Assembly (NCBI GenBank): GCA_016722655.1 | Contig: JADKIR010000004.1 | Location: forward strand, 1-64,000 | DNA length: 64,000 nucleotides | Reading direction: 5' to 3' | From: Cytophagaceae bacterium | GTDB lineage: Bacteria > Bacteroidota > Bacteroidia > Cytophagales > Spirosomataceae | Program-made: the position numbers and the translations under genes | Shown here: positions 26,272 through 36,100 of the stretch, piece after piece | Layout of the letters: each line of letters starts with the position of its first letter | How positions within the stretch are numbered: position 1 is the stretch's first letter | The notes under the pieces: model-generated | What the model was told of the DNA's origin: nothing | The model's database searches: none | Seen by the model: the letters and a program-made list of their open reading frames with translations, nothing else

Positions 26272-28026
26272 ATGAAAAAATTATTGCTTTCCGCTCTTGT
26301 CGGACTTGCCATGTTTTCCTGTAAGCCATCAGAAAACAAAGAACTCAACAAATTATTCGAAGATTATTACGAAGAAAGATTGTCGTTTTTCCCATTAGAA
26401 GCCACTTCACAGGGCGACAATCGCTTTAACGACCAGCTTCCCATCGACATCTCGGAAGAGTATCGCCGAAACCTGCTTAATTTTTATCAGACCTACAACG
26501 ACCGTCTTGACAAATTTGACCCCAATGGGCTCAACGACGACGAAAAAATATATTACAACGCTCTGAAATTCAACCTCACTACTGAAGCCGAGGCACTCAA
26601 TTACCCTACTCATTTACAGCCTTTTAATCAGTTTGTCGGTTTGCCATTGACCATCGCCCAATACGGAAGCGGCGAATCGGCTCAACCATTCAAAACTGCT
26701 CAGGACTACGACAACTGGCTCAAAAGATTTGATAAGTTTGTGATTTGGGCTGACACTGCCATCGCAAATTTCGACAAAGGCATAAAAGCCGAAAATGTAT
26801 TTCCGGCGGCTTTGGTCAAAAAAATGATCCCTCAGATGCGGGAACTGGCCATGGGAGAGCCTACAGCACACTTGTTTTATGGACCGGTGAAAAAAATCCC
26901 TGCCAGTATGGACGCTACCCAAAAAACTGCCATAACTGATAAATATACCACCGCCATCGAAACCAAAGTAAAGCCGACTTACAAAAAATTGGCCGATTAC
27001 CTTCAAAACTCCTATTTGCCCAAAGCAAGGGGTTCGAGCGGAATTTTATCTATCAAAAACGGGATTCATCATTATAAATTTCTTACCTATTACTGGACCA
27101 CCAGCCTGAAGTCAACAGATGAAATCATGCAGATTGGACTCTCGGAGGTAAACCGTATCAGGAAAGAAATGGAAAAAATAAGGGTGCAGGTCGGGTTTAA
27201 AGGAGATCTCAACGCATTTCTGGCATCGGTAAGAAACGACCCAAAACTGATGCCTTACAAGACCCCGGAAGAGGTGTTGGCGGCTTTCAAAAATATCCAG
27301 ACCAAAATGGAGCCCAACCTCAAAAAAATGTTTAACCTCACTCCTAAAACCAAATTTGAGATTCGACGTACTGAGGCATTCAGAGAGGCTTCGGCCAGTG
27401 CCGAGTACATTCAGGGTACCGCTGACGGCAGCAGACCGGGTATTTTTTATGTGCCGATTCCCGACGCCACCAAATTTAACGTAACCTCCGGCATGGAGTC
27501 GCTGTTTTTGCATGAGGCAATTCCGGGACACCACTATCAGGTATCATTGCAACAGGAAAACCTCAAGATTCCGAAATTCCTGCGGTTTGGCTGGTATGGT
27601 GCTTATGGCGAAGGCTGGGCTTTGTATTGCGAATCGCTGGGCAAAGACCTCGGACTATTTACCGACCCTTATCAATATCTGGGTGCTCTGGGTGATGAGA
27701 TACATCGGGCCATAAGGTTAGTAGTAGATACCGGAATTCACACAAAAGGCTGGACACGCGAGCAGGCCTTGCAATACATGCTCGAAAACGAGGCCATATC
27801 GGTCGAAGGTGCCACTGCCGAAATAGAACGCTACATGGCCTACCCTGGGCAGGCACTTTCTTATAAGATTGGTGCGATGAAACTCAGGGAGTTGAGAGGA
27901 AAATATATGACCGAAATGGGTGATAAGTTTAGTCTGGCGGCATTTCACGACGAAGTGTTGAAACACGGCTGCCTGCCACTGAGCATATTGGAAGAAAAAC
28001 TTGACGCATGGGCTAAAATAAAATAA
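26272..28026 (+). CDS. DUF885 family lipoprotein, putative metallopeptidase
   Basis: A 584-residue lipoprotein: a short hydrophobic N-terminus ending MFSC (Cys17). The DUF885 zinc motif HEAIPGH occurs at residues 414-420. Further family segments are FGWYGAYGEGWALYCESLG, which supplies a Glu likely to be the third zinc ligand, and YMAYPGQALSYKIGAMKLRELR near the C-terminus. The length fits the family. It probably faces the periplasm and acts on peptides; the substrate is unproven. The stop is two bases before the ATG of a GNAT gene, so the two are one operon. Confidence 0.92.
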   Translation: MKKLLLSALVGLAMFSCKPSENKELNKLFEDYYEERLSFFPLEATSQGDNRFNDQLPIDISEEYRRNLLNFYQTYNDRLDKFDPNGLNDDEKIYYNALKFNLTTEAEALNYPTHLQPFNQFVGLPLTIAQYGSGESAQPFKTAQDYDNWLKRFDKFVIWADTAIANFDKGIKAENVFPAALVKKMIPQMRELAMGEPTAHLFYGPVKKIPASMDATQKTAITDKYTTAIETKVKPTYKKLADYLQNSYLPKARGSSGILSIKNGIHHYKFLTYYWTTSLKSTDEIMQIGLSEVNRIRKEMEKIRVQVGFKGDLNAFLASVRNDPKLMPYKTPEEVLAAFKNIQTKMEPNLKKMFNLTPKTKFEIRRTEAFREASASAEYIQGTADGSRPGIFYVPIPDATKFNVTSGMESLFLHEAIPGHHYQVSLQQENLKIPKFLRFGWYGAYGEGWALYCESLGKDLGLFTDPYQYLGALGDEIHRAIRLVVDTGIHTKGWTREQALQYMLENEAISVEGATAEIERYMAYPGQALSYKIGAMKLRELRGKYMTEMGDKFSLAAFHDEVLKHGCLPLSILEEKLDAWAKIK

Positions 28027-28028
28027 CG

Positions 28029-28457
28029 ATGACCATCAGAAGAGCTCAACACGAAGACCTGCCGGCAGTAAAGCTGCTGGTTGACGAGCTGGAGGAGACT
28101 GTACTCAACGAGGTGGATTTTGAGCGGGTTTTTAAGAAAAATCTCCTGCTCGAAACCCACCATTATTTTTTGGTTTGGGACGAGAAAACCCCTCTGGCAC
28201 TCCTCAGCATGGTTTTCTCTGACCACCTGCACCATGCCAAAACCATCTGCGAGATACAGGAACTGGTGGTAACTGCCACCTATCGCAATCAAAAAATCGG
28301 TGAAAAACTGATAGAATTTGCCAAAAACTACTGTAAGAAAAAAGAAGTGGACCAGATAGAGCTGAGCTCCAACTTCAAACGCACCCGTGCCCATGAATTT
28401 TATATGCGGCTGGGGTTTATGAGGCAGCATTATAAGTTTGTGATGATGGTGGAATGA
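28029..28457 (+). CDS. GNAT family N-acetyltransferase
   Basis: A 142-residue acetyl-CoA-dependent acetyltransferase. IQELVVTATYRNQKIGEKLIEFAKNYC is the GNAT motif A with the acetyl-CoA-binding R-x-x-x-I-G-x-x-L. Motif B follows (IELSSNFKRTRAHEFYMRLGF). It is translationally close to the DUF885 gene (two-base gap). The substrate is unknown. Confidence 0.9.
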   Translation: MTIRRAQHEDLPAVKLLVDELEETVLNEVDFERVFKKNLLLETHHYFLVWDEKTPLALLSMVFSDHLHHAKTICEIQELVVTATYRNQKIGEKLIEFAKNYCKKKEVDQIELSSNFKRTRAHEFYMRLGFMRQHYKFVMMVE

Positions 28458-28915
28458 TGTTTTTATTTTTATGATAAATTTCTAACTATTAAAAAAACAG
28501 ATTATTTCAAAAGCCAATTTGGGCGGCTTTACAATTTTAAAAATATCGACTTAGGAGTTTGATTTTTGGTGTTGATGTAGTTTATACAATATGGGTGAAT
28601 CTTATAATATAAAATTTATCATTAATAAGAGTAAAAAAAACCGCTCCATTAATCTAAAATCAAATTGGGTGCGAAAATCACATTCTTCCCAAATAATTAA
28701 CATCACACAAACGACCACCAACCAAAAACTTTTACCTTCAAAAGCTTGGATATTAATACTTTTAGCTATAACTTAGTTTTTAGTTATAGAAAGCATCCAC
28801 TGTGGTCAAGCAACATTTTCCACCTAAAATGCAAACCGACTATATATTCCTGAAAAATTCAGTGTTTGTTATATCCGCTGATTTATAAATTTTTTAAACT
28901 TAAATTTCCCAAACT
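28458..28915. other. Intergenic region, 458 bases
   Basis: This is AT-rich sequence without a supported gene. A 61-codon frame at 28591-28776 is of low complexity and rejected. Two short words (near 28546, ATCGACTTAGGA, and near 28827, TAAAATGCAAA) recur with small changes in the gap after the next gene. Confidence 0.5.
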
Positions 28916-30013
28916 ATGAAACACATTATTATTTCCCTTTTCTTTTCGGTTTTAGTTCTAACGCACATTCAGGCACAAACCAATTTCTCTGTCAAAATTG
29001 ATGCTCCAGACCTGAAAAACGACTCAGTTTATTTGTCTTATCCAATGAGCAGGTTTAATCTGGAGACACTTTATTCTTATGGTCTAAAGTCCAATTCCGG
29101 TACAAAATCGTTTGGAGATGCCAATGGGCTTATGATGTTTTTTAAAGATGAAAATCTGCTTGAGGGACAAGTTTCCTATCCTCAACCCATCTATTTTATG
29201 TCAATGCGTGGCCCATCCCAGCCACTTTTTCTCGAAAAAGGAAGTTTGAAAATCAAAATTAACCCCGACATGAAATTTTCGATGGTTTCTGTTTCAGCGA
29301 TCAATGAAGAATATAAGACATTTATTGAAAAATATGGAAAATATACCGAAGGACTAAGACCATTTCAAAATGAGATGGATCCTAAAATAACCTCAAAACA
29401 CAAGGACTTGAAAGCCTATATTATTAAAAAACCCAACTCTTATGTGGCGTTTTGGGAGATTGTTAATGATTTAAATTTTTATGGCTATTCCAATGTTTAT
29501 CTTGAAAATCTCAGACTATTTTCTCCGGCAATCAAAAAAAGTGAACCTTATAAAAAACTGATAGAAATTCTGAATAAACTAAAAATTACAACTTTCCCTG
29601 ACATCACATTTGACAAAGATAATCACCTAAGAAAATCAGATTTTGCACCTTATAAACTCACATTTATCGATTATTGGGCCACTACCTGCAAACCTTGTAT
29701 TGAGGGAATGCCGGAACTGGTAAAAATGCATGAAAATTATAGCAAACTAGGCGTTAATTTTATTTCTGTAACTGATGAATCACAGACTGAAAGAATAGCA
29801 AAAGCCAATAAAATACTGAAAGACAACAACATATCCTGGAAGAATTATTTTGACCGAAATGATGAATTCGTTAAAAAACTGAATGCTTCCGGTTATCCAT
29901 TTCATATTTTAGTAAATAATGAAGGTACTATTTTAATTAAAAAATACGGTGAACTCGAGGCAATCAAAGCCGAAATAGAAAAATATTTACAGGCATTTGG
30001 TGAAGGTAACTGA
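28916..30013 (+). CDS. TlpA-like thioredoxin family protein
   Basis: A 365-residue secreted protein with a signal peptide (ending IQAQTN). The N-terminal 200 residues resemble the DUF4369-type beta domain common before Bacteroidota thioredoxins. The C-terminal thioredoxin fold starts at about 245 with IDYWATTCKPCIEGMPELVKM; the redox pair is Cys258 and Cys261 in C-K-P-C. A cis-Pro-type turn follows (ASGYPFHILVNNEGTI). It should act as a periplasmic disulfide reductase. It is a lone gene with gaps on both sides. Confidence 0.92.
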   Translation: MKHIIISLFFSVLVLTHIQAQTNFSVKIDAPDLKNDSVYLSYPMSRFNLETLYSYGLKSNSGTKSFGDANGLMMFFKDENLLEGQVSYPQPIYFMSMRGPSQPLFLEKGSLKIKINPDMKFSMVSVSAINEEYKTFIEKYGKYTEGLRPFQNEMDPKITSKHKDLKAYIIKKPNSYVAFWEIVNDLNFYGYSNVYLENLRLFSPAIKKSEPYKKLIEILNKLKITTFPDITFDKDNHLRKSDFAPYKLTFIDYWATTCKPCIEGMPELVKMHENYSKLGVNFISVTDESQTERIAKANKILKDNNISWKNYFDRNDEFVKKLNASGYPFHILVNNEGTILIKKYGELEAIKAEIEKYLQAFGEGN

Positions 30014-30304
30014 GTTTATTTATTAAATTTTTACTCTACTTTTAAAGGCATCGATTTAGGAAAATGGGTTTAACCACCTGAAAAATCCTTTCAAAAACAT
30101 GCTCCAACAAGGAACCTAAAAAATCAAGCAATTGAATTTTTTAAGTTCCAAAAATTTTCTATGGTAAAATGCAAATCAATCATATATTTCATGACTTTAT
30201 GAGCATTTTTCATCTAGTTGATCTGCAAAAAATTTGGGGTAAAGCTATAATTCCTTAAAAAAATCAACAAAGTTTTTATCTTTGCCCAAAACCTAAACTT
30301 ATTG
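30014..30304. promoter_or_regulatory. Intergenic region with the promoter of the 30.3 kb gene
   Basis: TATCTTTG at 30277-30284 is a good -7 box about 20 bases before the ATG at 30305. The rest is AT-rich and contains diverged copies of the two words noted upstream of the thioredoxin gene (ATCGATTTAGGA near 30049 and TAAAATGCAAA near 30164). Confidence 0.45.
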
Positions 30305-31654
30305 ATGGAAAACACTCCCCACGAAAAAAGTATTTGGATACAAGAGCTGTCAAATCAAAGCTGGAACCTCGAACTGGTGGTTTCAGGTGCAGCGATTTTT
30401 TCTACCTCTTTTCTGCCGGAAATTGCCGACAAAGCCATAAGCAGCTTTTATGAAAACTACCAGATAAGCAGTGATATTTCCAGCCAGGTATTTCCCACGT
30501 TGGCCTACAGCTTTGGTAAATCTTCCGCCTATTTATTGATTTTTACGTTTATTATTCACTTTATTATCCGGGCGTTTTGGATTGCTTTGGTCGGCCTCAG
30601 GGCGGTATTCCCGCAAGGCATCAACTTTGACAATATCCCAAATACCACAAAAGATATGGCCGAAATGTACAAACAAAAGTTCGGCACTTTGGATAGCTAT
30701 ATTGTAAAGCTCGACAAACTTTGCAGTCAGATTTTCTCCATCGCCTTTGTGTTGGTATTGTTTAGCATCATGATGGCCGTGCTGTATTTGCTTGGTTTTG
30801 TGGCTACAATTGGCTTCAAAACTTATCTTCCGGTGGTATATGAAAAAACCAAAATAATATTTTTGATATTATTTGCTCTCATCTGGGCGTTTTCAATGGT
30901 CATAATGGCGATAGGCTCAAAAGAAAAATACCGAAGTAAACCCATCCTGGGGAAACTCTACAAAGCAACGATTGAAAAAAGTACGTTCTTATACATGGGC
31001 ATGTACAAGCCCATTCAATTCATCAATTTCACTTTTGGGTCAAATATGCCCCATAAAAAATATTTCAGGACGGTTTTGATTATCGGGTTTACTTTTTTCG
31101 CAGTAGCAATCGGTATTTATAGCTCCAAACTGCTGGAGCACGCAGGCATTCCTATTCTTGAATCACGAAATTATTACTCTTCCGGGTCAGCAAATCATAA
31201 GCTCGAAACTAATTTTTATGACAATCTGAGAACCGAAAATGACGATACTCCTGTGGCCAGTATCCAGTCTGATGTGATTGAGGAGCCTTTTTTGAAGCTT
31301 TTTATCAATTATACCAAAATTCTGGATGAAAATTTAGCCAAAATATATAAAGAACCCACATTGTCCGACAACCTCAGAAACTCTCAGAAAAGACCTCTGC
31401 GGGATGCGGCAAGATTGGAGTGTCTCGGAACTTATTTTCAAATTTCTATAAACGATTCCACTCTTAATTCTCCGGAGTTTTTATTTGAAACCAATGCCCG
31501 GGGCAAAGGAATTAAAGCCTATCTTAACACCGAAAACTGTAAAATTGGAAGGAATACCCTTCACATAAAAACCTTAAAAACAGACAGTTTACCCAAAAAA
31601 GTCTATGATGAATATGTGGCTATTCCGTTTTGGTATAGTAACAAGGGGAAATAG
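30305..31654 (+). CDS. Uncharacterised multi-pass membrane protein
   Basis: A 449-residue protein with no family I recognise. I take the ATG at 30305. Helices appear at about 25-45 (weak), 75-100 (SSAYLLIFTFIIHFIIRAFWIALVG), 145-175, 185-210 (KIIFLILFALIWAFSMVIMAIG) and 255-280 (YFRTVLIIGFTFFAVAIGIY). After that comes a soluble C-terminal domain of about 170 residues without motif. It is preceded by a good -7 box and stands alone. It is probably an inner-membrane protein with a periplasmic or cytoplasmic tail domain. Confidence 0.8.
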   Translation: MENTPHEKSIWIQELSNQSWNLELVVSGAAIFSTSFLPEIADKAISSFYENYQISSDISSQVFPTLAYSFGKSSAYLLIFTFIIHFIIRAFWIALVGLRAVFPQGINFDNIPNTTKDMAEMYKQKFGTLDSYIVKLDKLCSQIFSIAFVLVLFSIMMAVLYLLGFVATIGFKTYLPVVYEKTKIIFLILFALIWAFSMVIMAIGSKEKYRSKPILGKLYKATIEKSTFLYMGMYKPIQFINFTFGSNMPHKKYFRTVLIIGFTFFAVAIGIYSSKLLEHAGIPILESRNYYSSGSANHKLETNFYDNLRTENDDTPVASIQSDVIEEPFLKLFINYTKILDENLAKIYKEPTLSDNLRNSQKRPLRDAARLECLGTYFQISINDSTLNSPEFLFETNARGKGIKAYLNTENCKIGRNTLHIKTLKTDSLPKKVYDEYVAIPFWYSNKGK

Positions 31655-31788
31655 GTATTAGAGATTCAAGAAAGGCAAAATTTGAACATTATATGTAGCT
31701 GAAAATTTAACTTAAACATTTCAATTCGAGGAAATATTAAGGGCAAATTTCATAAATCATCCTAAGAATTAATTTTTCATTTTTTTTG

Positions 31789-31796
31789 TATATTTG
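31789..31796 (+). promoter_or_regulatory. Candidate -7 box of the DUF2281/PIN operon
   Basis: TATATTTG matches TAnnTTTG and lies 16 bases before the antitoxin ATG at 31813. The same word precedes the other PIN gene on the minus strand. Confidence 0.45.
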
Positions 31797-31812
31797 TATA
31801 AACGATTTCAAA

Positions 31813-32016
31813 ATGGAACAGACTCAATTATTGACAAAACTTGATACCTTACCCGCTGATTTAAAGGCAGAAGTGAGTGATTATATTGATTTTCTGCTAA
31901 CCAAAAGAAAAAAAATAATCAAGAAAAAGAGTCCAAAATTTGGTTCAGCCAAAGGTCAAATCTATACTTCTCCTGACTTTGATGAACCACTTTCAGACTT
32001 TAAAGAATATATTTAA
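31813..32016 (+). CDS. DUF2281-type antitoxin
   Basis: A 67-residue protein starting MEQTQLLTKLDTLPADLKAE. The segment LPADLKAEVSDYIDFLLTKRKK is the DUF2281 core seen in VapB-like antitoxins. A lysine-rich middle and a C-terminal segment (KGQIYTSPDFDEPLSDFKEYI) that would bind the toxin follow. I choose ATG 31813 because an upstream TTG frame overlaps the promoter box. Its TAA overlaps the ATG of the PIN gene by one base (TAATG). Confidence 0.88.
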   Translation: MEQTQLLTKLDTLPADLKAEVSDYIDFLLTKRKKIIKKKSPKFGSAKGQIYTSPDFDEPLSDFKEYI

Positions 32017-32398
32017 TGGATATCTTGCTTGACACACATGCTTTAATTTGGTTTTTAAATGGCGATAAATTTTTATCAAATGAAGCAAAAAAGCTATTGA
32101 AGATTCTTCAAATATCAAAATTGTCAGCATTGCTTCTATTTGGGAAATCGCAATTAAAATTAGCCTTGGAAAATTTCAATTCAAGGAAGGCTTGAAAAGT
32201 TTTATGAAATTAATTGATGAAAACGGATTTGAAATTTTGCCAATAACTTTTAAGCATGCCCTTGAAGTTTCTAAACTGGAATTTATACACCGTGACCCTT
32301 TTGACAGATTACTAATTGCTCAAGCTAAATCAGACGATCTGATACTCATTACAAAAGATGAGACCATCAGAAAATATCAAGTAAAATCTATTTGGTGA
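32016..32398 (+). pseudogene. PIN domain toxin (VapC-like), frameshifted in an A6 run
   Basis: The gene starts at ATG 32016 (MDILLDTHALIWFLNGDKFL, Asp6 of the PIN centre) and breaks at the A-run 32087-32092, where one A seems lost. With seven A the reading continues as KKAIEDSSNIKIVSIASIWE and on to the in-frame C-terminus (RDPFDRLLIAQAKSDDLILITKDE), giving a normal PIN protein of about 127 residues ending at 32398. Asp6, the Glu of IWE, the Asp of RDPFD and the Asp of ITKD are all kept once the frame is restored. As printed, the first frame ends in TGA near 32195. The downstream half alone is open from 32192. Confidence 0.85.
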
Positions 32399-32440
32399 AA
32401 TTTTATACTTTTAGCAAAAAACAGCCCGAAAACCCAACAT

Positions 32441-33184
32441 ATGACCTTAGAGGAACTGATACAGCAAGCCTATAAACTCTTTGAAAAGTATACCATTGGC
32501 TCCACATTGGATTTATGCAAAAGGTGCTGCATAAGCGATAGCGACGAGGCCGTCTTGGTCAATACACCTCTTAAAGAAATCACCGCCCAACAGCTAAGAA
32601 GCGGTTATTTTGAGTCGGCGAGAAGTTATTCCGAGCGGGAATTATGGGAAATGAAGCACTTCCTGCCCCGCGTGTTGGAACTTATGACCAACTTTGAAGT
32701 GCCGGACGCTGCTACAGAAACCGTTTTTCATCGTTTGGAATTGCATAAACAAGACCAATGGACTGCAGAAGAAAAGCAGATTTTGTCCAATTTTTCCAAA
32801 TTGTATTTTGAAAAATGCCTGAGCTTTTACCCTTATTCACCCGACGGTGAGGGCATATCTACTTATCTGGTGATGTTTTCATCGGCCAATTTTGATCTGA
32901 AACCTATTTTGGAGTCCTGGGAAGATGCTGAAAGCCCTGAAAGCGTTTTGCACTATAAAGATCTGGTATTGTACGATTGCGAATACGGCGAGCAAAATGC
33001 TATCAACTTAAAAAATGCCTTTAATAAGCCAGAAACAAATGCTAATATTGAAAAATGGCTCAACGACAAACAAACAAAAGCCCGTTTCTCAGAAAAAATT
33101 AGCAAGACCTTGACCCAAACCGAAAATCTTGATGCCGAAACCTTTTCAGACCTGACCTTCCTGAAAGATATGCTGGCACTTTGA
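32441..33184 (+). CDS. Hypothetical protein
   Basis: A 247-residue soluble protein, mostly helical, with no signal peptide. A cysteine cluster (DLCKRCCIS) lies near residue 25, followed by acidic, aromatic helices (SYSERELWEMKHFLPRVLELM). I do not recognise the family; the CxxCC could bind a metal but no partner residues stand out. It follows the PIN gene by 42 bases but has a clear ATG of its own and looks like an ordinary chromosomal gene, not part of the toxin locus. Confidence 0.75.
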   Translation: MTLEELIQQAYKLFEKYTIGSTLDLCKRCCISDSDEAVLVNTPLKEITAQQLRSGYFESARSYSERELWEMKHFLPRVLELMTNFEVPDAATETVFHRLELHKQDQWTAEEKQILSNFSKLYFEKCLSFYPYSPDGEGISTYLVMFSSANFDLKPILESWEDAESPESVLHYKDLVLYDCEYGEQNAINLKNAFNKPETNANIEKWLNDKQTKARFSEKISKTLTQTENLDAETFSDLTFLKDMLAL

Positions 33185-33541
33185 GGAAATACTTAACCAC
33201 TGATTAACAATTAATTATATAAGATTTATTTCGGATATAATATTACAAATTAGCATCATTTAGCTGAAAAATAACAGGCTAAATATTATGAAAGTTTTCA
33301 TCATAATGTGAGGGAAAGAATTTTTGTTACCCTTTTTCTTGAAAAAAAATTAAAAATATTCAAACCCCTCAATTCAGCATCTATAAAACATAAATATGGA
33401 GACATTCCATAGCCCACTTTGCCTTATTAATCACTATTTTTGTTAATCCATTAGATTGGCATTTGCAGATCTAAAACATACCCAAATGGCATTTTAATGG
33501 TACATTTATTTCAACCAAAAAAATTTACTCATTTATTCAAC
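33185..33541. other. Intergenic region, 357 bases
   Basis: AT-rich sequence upstream of the GH9 gene. I see no frame with an ATG longer than a few codons and no clear promoter box or hairpin. Confidence 0.5.
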
Positions 33542-36073
33542 ATGAAAAAACAAACACTTTTTTCAGTATTATTTATGATACTGGAGGTCTCCCGTTTTTC
33601 TTCCGCTCAGGAATTAAAACTCAACAATCTCGAGTATTTCGAGACGCAGGGAGTCAATGTACTGGTTTACAATAACTTGTTTAACGGAGGCTTTAACGAC
33701 GAAAAAAACGCCGGCATCGAAATGATTCATCACGGAGTCAGAACCATGCAGGGCGGGGCCGTCAGACTCTCCAATACTCCCGAGCAATGGGACCTTGTGC
33801 CTGAAATCTACAACCGAAAAGTGGACAAAGCCACAAAAAGCATCGCCTCAAATCTCCGGTACAAAGATTATGATTTTGAATCCAGAGTGGTGGTTACGGC
33901 AAAAGGCAAAGGCGTCGAAATTTCGGTTTATCTAGACAAACCCATCCCCAAAGCCCTCGAAGGCAGTGCCGGATTCAACGTTGAGTTTCTGCCCTCACAA
34001 TATTGGGGAAAAGCCTATCTGGTTGACGGCCGTTACAACCGCTTCCCCCGCTATGTCGTGAGCAGCACCATTACCCGCCCCAACAGTGAAAAGCCGAAGC
34101 AGTTTAAAGGCTATATCACCGCTGACGACCGTGGTACAGGCAAATACATCGACCCGCTCCCGCTCGAAACAGGCCGTAGCCTTTTGCTGGCTCCTGACGA
34201 TCCAGAGCGTATGGTTAAAATCACCTCCGCCGATGCCGATCTTAAGTTATTTGATGGCCGCGTGTTGGCACAAAACGGCTGGTTTGTGGTCAGAAGTGTG
34301 TTGCCTGTCGGTAAAACAGGCAAAGTATTGACCTGGACCATTGAGCCTAATGCCATAAATGGCTGGTTGAGAAAGCCAAACATCGGATTTTCGCAGGTGG
34401 GCTACTCCCCAGCCCAACCCAAAGTGGCGGTTATAGAGCTCGACAAAAAAGATAAGCCTCAACCCACTGCTTCCTTGTATAAAGTGGGCGAAGATGGCAA
34501 CGCCAAAGTGGCTTTTAGCGGAAAAGTGGTTTCCTGGGGTAACTATTACAAATACCATTATGTGAAATTTGATTTCACAGCAGTGAAAACGCCGGGTATT
34601 TATTATATCCAATATGGTGATAATAAGACCAATAACTTCATCATTCAGAGCGACGTTTATGAGAAAATCACTGACGCCACCAGCGACGTCTGGATTCCGA
34701 TTCACATGAATCACATGACCGTAAACGAAGCCTACCGGGTATGGCATGGCGAACCTTTCAAAGAAGGCTATCTGCAGGCCCCACCCAATACCGACCACTT
34801 TGACCTCCACGACCAGGGGCCTACCACCGACACCAAATACAAGCCGCTGGAGCTTATCCCGGGCCTAAACGTCGGCGGATATTTTGATGCAGGTGACTTT
34901 GACATCGAAACCGGCTCCAATATCAGTGTGGTGCAGAATTTTGTACATACCTGGGAGTATTTCAAGCCCATGCGTGACCAGACTTTCGTGGACCAAAAAC
35001 AACGCTACGTTGACCTCCACAGGCCAGATGGTACGCCTGACATGCTGCAGTTTATCGAGCATGGGGCACTGAACCTCGTTGCACAAGCCGAAATCATCGG
35101 GCACATGTCTCAGACACTGTCCAACTCGGTGCTTGACAATTACCATCACCTGGGCGATGCGGCCTCACTTACCGACGGCCTGCCTTATAATCCCAATCTT
35201 GGGCCGTTTGAAAAAGCCGCAGATGGCCGCTCAAGCGGTGTAAAAGATGACATGTGGGCATTTACAAGCCGAAATCCCGGTCTCGACCTCAATGCCGCCA
35301 CCATGTTTGCATCGGTGAGCCGGGTTTTGAAAGGCTACAACGACGACCTCTCGGCCAGAGCTTTGGTGCAGTCAAAAAGACTGTTGATTGAAGCCAACGA
35401 CCTGCTCGCCAAAAGGCCCCAGGACAGCCTCAGCCGCTGGAGCAAGTTTGCCGACATCTCGACTAACCTGCAGCTGTATATTTCTACCGGCGAGCAGCAA
35501 TATGTCAATAAATTTCAGGAGCTTTTATGGCCTGCTCTTGACCGAAATGTCAATTTCACGATTTTGACGGCCCTCAATGCCATCCCGCACATGGACGCCG
35601 CCTATAAAGAAAAACTCCGTCCTTATATGCTTAAATACAAAGAGTACGTCCTTGGGCTGGAAAAAGACAATCCTTATGGGGTGCCTATCGGCCTTGGCAA
35701 CTGGGCGGGTGGCGGTGCTTTGCTCAATTACGGTACTACGCTGTGTTTTGCGAGCAAATATTTCCCTGATATCATCGATGCCAATCATGCCTTTAAGGTG
35801 TCCAACTTTTTGTTTGGCTGCCATCCTTATCACAACTATTCGTTGGTAGCTGCGGTGGGTGCGGCACGCCCGAAAGCGGTATTTTATGGTAACAACCGTG
35901 CTGATTTCTCGTTTATACCGGGCAATGTGGCCCCGGGGATATTGTTCAGAAAACCTGATCACTTTGAGAATTATGACGACTGGCCTTTCCTTTGGGGACA
36001 AAACGAAGGCACCATCGCCGGCAATACCAGCTACGTAATTTTTGGCTCAGCCTTCAAAAACCTTATCAAATAA
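33542..36073 (+). CDS. Glycoside hydrolase family 9 protein with N-terminal Ig-like domain
   Basis: An 843-residue secreted enzyme. The ATG at 33542 gives a signal peptide ending FSSAQE; the 15 codons upstream are unlikely. Residues about 20-280 are beta-rich and include a CelD_N-type Ig-like domain (IGFSQVGYSPAQPKVAVIELDKK). The GH9 barrel follows: GGYFDAGDFDIETG supplies the catalytic-base aspartates (DAGD). Near the end are GCHPYHNYSLVAAVGAARPKAVFYGNNRADFSFIPG and GQNEGTIAGNTSYVIFGSAF, which hold the acid Glu. The family hydrolyses beta-glucans or related chains. The GC is higher than in the flanks. There is no T9SS tail. Confidence 0.92.
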   Translation: MKKQTLFSVLFMILEVSRFSSAQELKLNNLEYFETQGVNVLVYNNLFNGGFNDEKNAGIEMIHHGVRTMQGGAVRLSNTPEQWDLVPEIYNRKVDKATKSIASNLRYKDYDFESRVVVTAKGKGVEISVYLDKPIPKALEGSAGFNVEFLPSQYWGKAYLVDGRYNRFPRYVVSSTITRPNSEKPKQFKGYITADDRGTGKYIDPLPLETGRSLLLAPDDPERMVKITSADADLKLFDGRVLAQNGWFVVRSVLPVGKTGKVLTWTIEPNAINGWLRKPNIGFSQVGYSPAQPKVAVIELDKKDKPQPTASLYKVGEDGNAKVAFSGKVVSWGNYYKYHYVKFDFTAVKTPGIYYIQYGDNKTNNFIIQSDVYEKITDATSDVWIPIHMNHMTVNEAYRVWHGEPFKEGYLQAPPNTDHFDLHDQGPTTDTKYKPLELIPGLNVGGYFDAGDFDIETGSNISVVQNFVHTWEYFKPMRDQTFVDQKQRYVDLHRPDGTPDMLQFIEHGALNLVAQAEIIGHMSQTLSNSVLDNYHHLGDAASLTDGLPYNPNLGPFEKAADGRSSGVKDDMWAFTSRNPGLDLNAATMFASVSRVLKGYNDDLSARALVQSKRLLIEANDLLAKRPQDSLSRWSKFADISTNLQLYISTGEQQYVNKFQELLWPALDRNVNFTILTALNAIPHMDAAYKEKLRPYMLKYKEYVLGLEKDNPYGVPIGLGNWAGGGALLNYGTTLCFASKYFPDIIDANHAFKVSNFLFGCHPYHNYSLVAAVGAARPKAVFYGNNRADFSFIPGNVAPGILFRKPDHFENYDDWPFLWGQNEGTIAGNTSYVIFGSAFKNLIK

Positions 36074-36100
36074 TTCGGATTGGTTACAAAAAGCATCTAA

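Noticed and set aside
27945..28430. 161-residue minus-strand frame over the GNAT gene
   Set aside because: Antisense to the GNAT motifs and to the DUF885 3' end.
28591..28776. 61-residue plus-strand frame
   Set aside because: Low-complexity Asn/Lys/Ile/Ser composition, no family features, in an AT-rich gap.
34247..34810. 187-residue minus-strand frame in the GH9 gene
   Set aside because: Shadow frame in a GC-richer gene; the opposite strand has complete GH9 motifs.
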